Origin: CAZAOA01 sp964486765
Lineage (GTDB): Bacteria > Patescibacteriota > UBA1384 > XYA2-FULL-43-10
Assembly: GCA_964486765.1 (NCBI GenBank)
Contig: CAZAOA010000015.1
Span: 1 to 20,886, forward strand
DNA length: 20,886 nucleotides
Direction: 5' to 3'
Under the pieces are notes generated by a model that saw only the letters and a program-made list of their open reading frames with translations, searched no databases and had not been told where the DNA came from. This document shows positions 20,806 through 20,886 of the stretch, in pieces. Numbering within the stretch: the stretch's first letter is position 1; every line of letters begins with the position of its first letter. The translations under genes were made by a program, and so were the position numbers.

Positions 20806-20846
20806 ACAAAAAGACTTCATCTTTTATGATAAAGAAGTCTTTTTGT
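20806..20846 (+). terminator. Intrinsic terminator after the 55-aa gene
   Basis: ACAAAAAGACTTC (20806-20818) pairs with GAAGTCTTTTTGT (20834-20846) with a 15-base loop. The base of the stem supplies the T-run. Confidence 0.85.
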
Positions 20847-20886
20847 TTATAAAAAATTGATTTTTTAAAATGTTATAGTTCTGATA

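Noticed and set aside
1..20886. UGA recoded to glycine (Gracilibacteria/Absconditabacteria code)
   Set aside because: All core genes are full length under the standard code, with no in-frame TGA at glycine positions.

Overview
The window is a bacterial chromosomal scaffold with a 10-N gap at 12325-12334. The gene set and style suggest a small-genome bacterium of the Candidate Phyla Radiation (Patescibacteria). The signs are short intergenic regions with many hairpins, an HTH/membrane protein with an extracytoplasmic beta domain instead of a classic RodZ, a PEP synthase, a Fe-S family 4 uracil-DNA glycosylase, RNase J, and some genes with no or very short leaders. The phylum is inferred from gene content; no rRNA is present. 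The standard code fits: no core gene needs UGA read as sense.

Region 1 (1-911) is the 3' end of pnp. Region 2 (about 912-7200) is an accessory island of mixed composition. Its left part (1000-4430) is G+C-richer. It holds an unknown 144-aa protein bracketed by two copies of a hairpin module, two back-to-back truncated gene remnants, a single-chain fusion of dUTPase and dCMP deaminase, a compact promoter-terminator unit that may be a structured RNA, and a 223-aa DUF5680-like protein. Its right part (4500-6920) is A+T-rich. It holds a NYN-domain nuclease with a membrane partner, a small membrane protein, and a divergent HicB/HicA-like pair.

Region 3 (7200-18100) is core. It contains the uracil-DNA glycosylase, RNase J with a long disordered N-terminal extension and a leader hairpin over its ribosome binding site, ftsK (broken only by the scaffold gap and poor sequence beside it), an HTH/TM cell-shape-type protein, recA, recX and ppsA. 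Inverted 57-bp repeats flank the HTH-recA block. Region 4 (18100-20886) has tRNA-Ser(GGA), a deoxyribosyltransferase-fold-like protein, two small membrane proteins and a secreted SGNH hydrolase.

Functionally the window joins RNA turnover (PNPase, RNase J), recombination (RecA, RecX), chromosome segregation (FtsK) and uracil control: the fusion makes dUMP and removes dUTP, and the glycosylase excises uracil from DNA. Intergenic DNA carries several families of short structured repeats, which are the main unexplained signal along with the deaminase fusion and the 3361-3597 unit.
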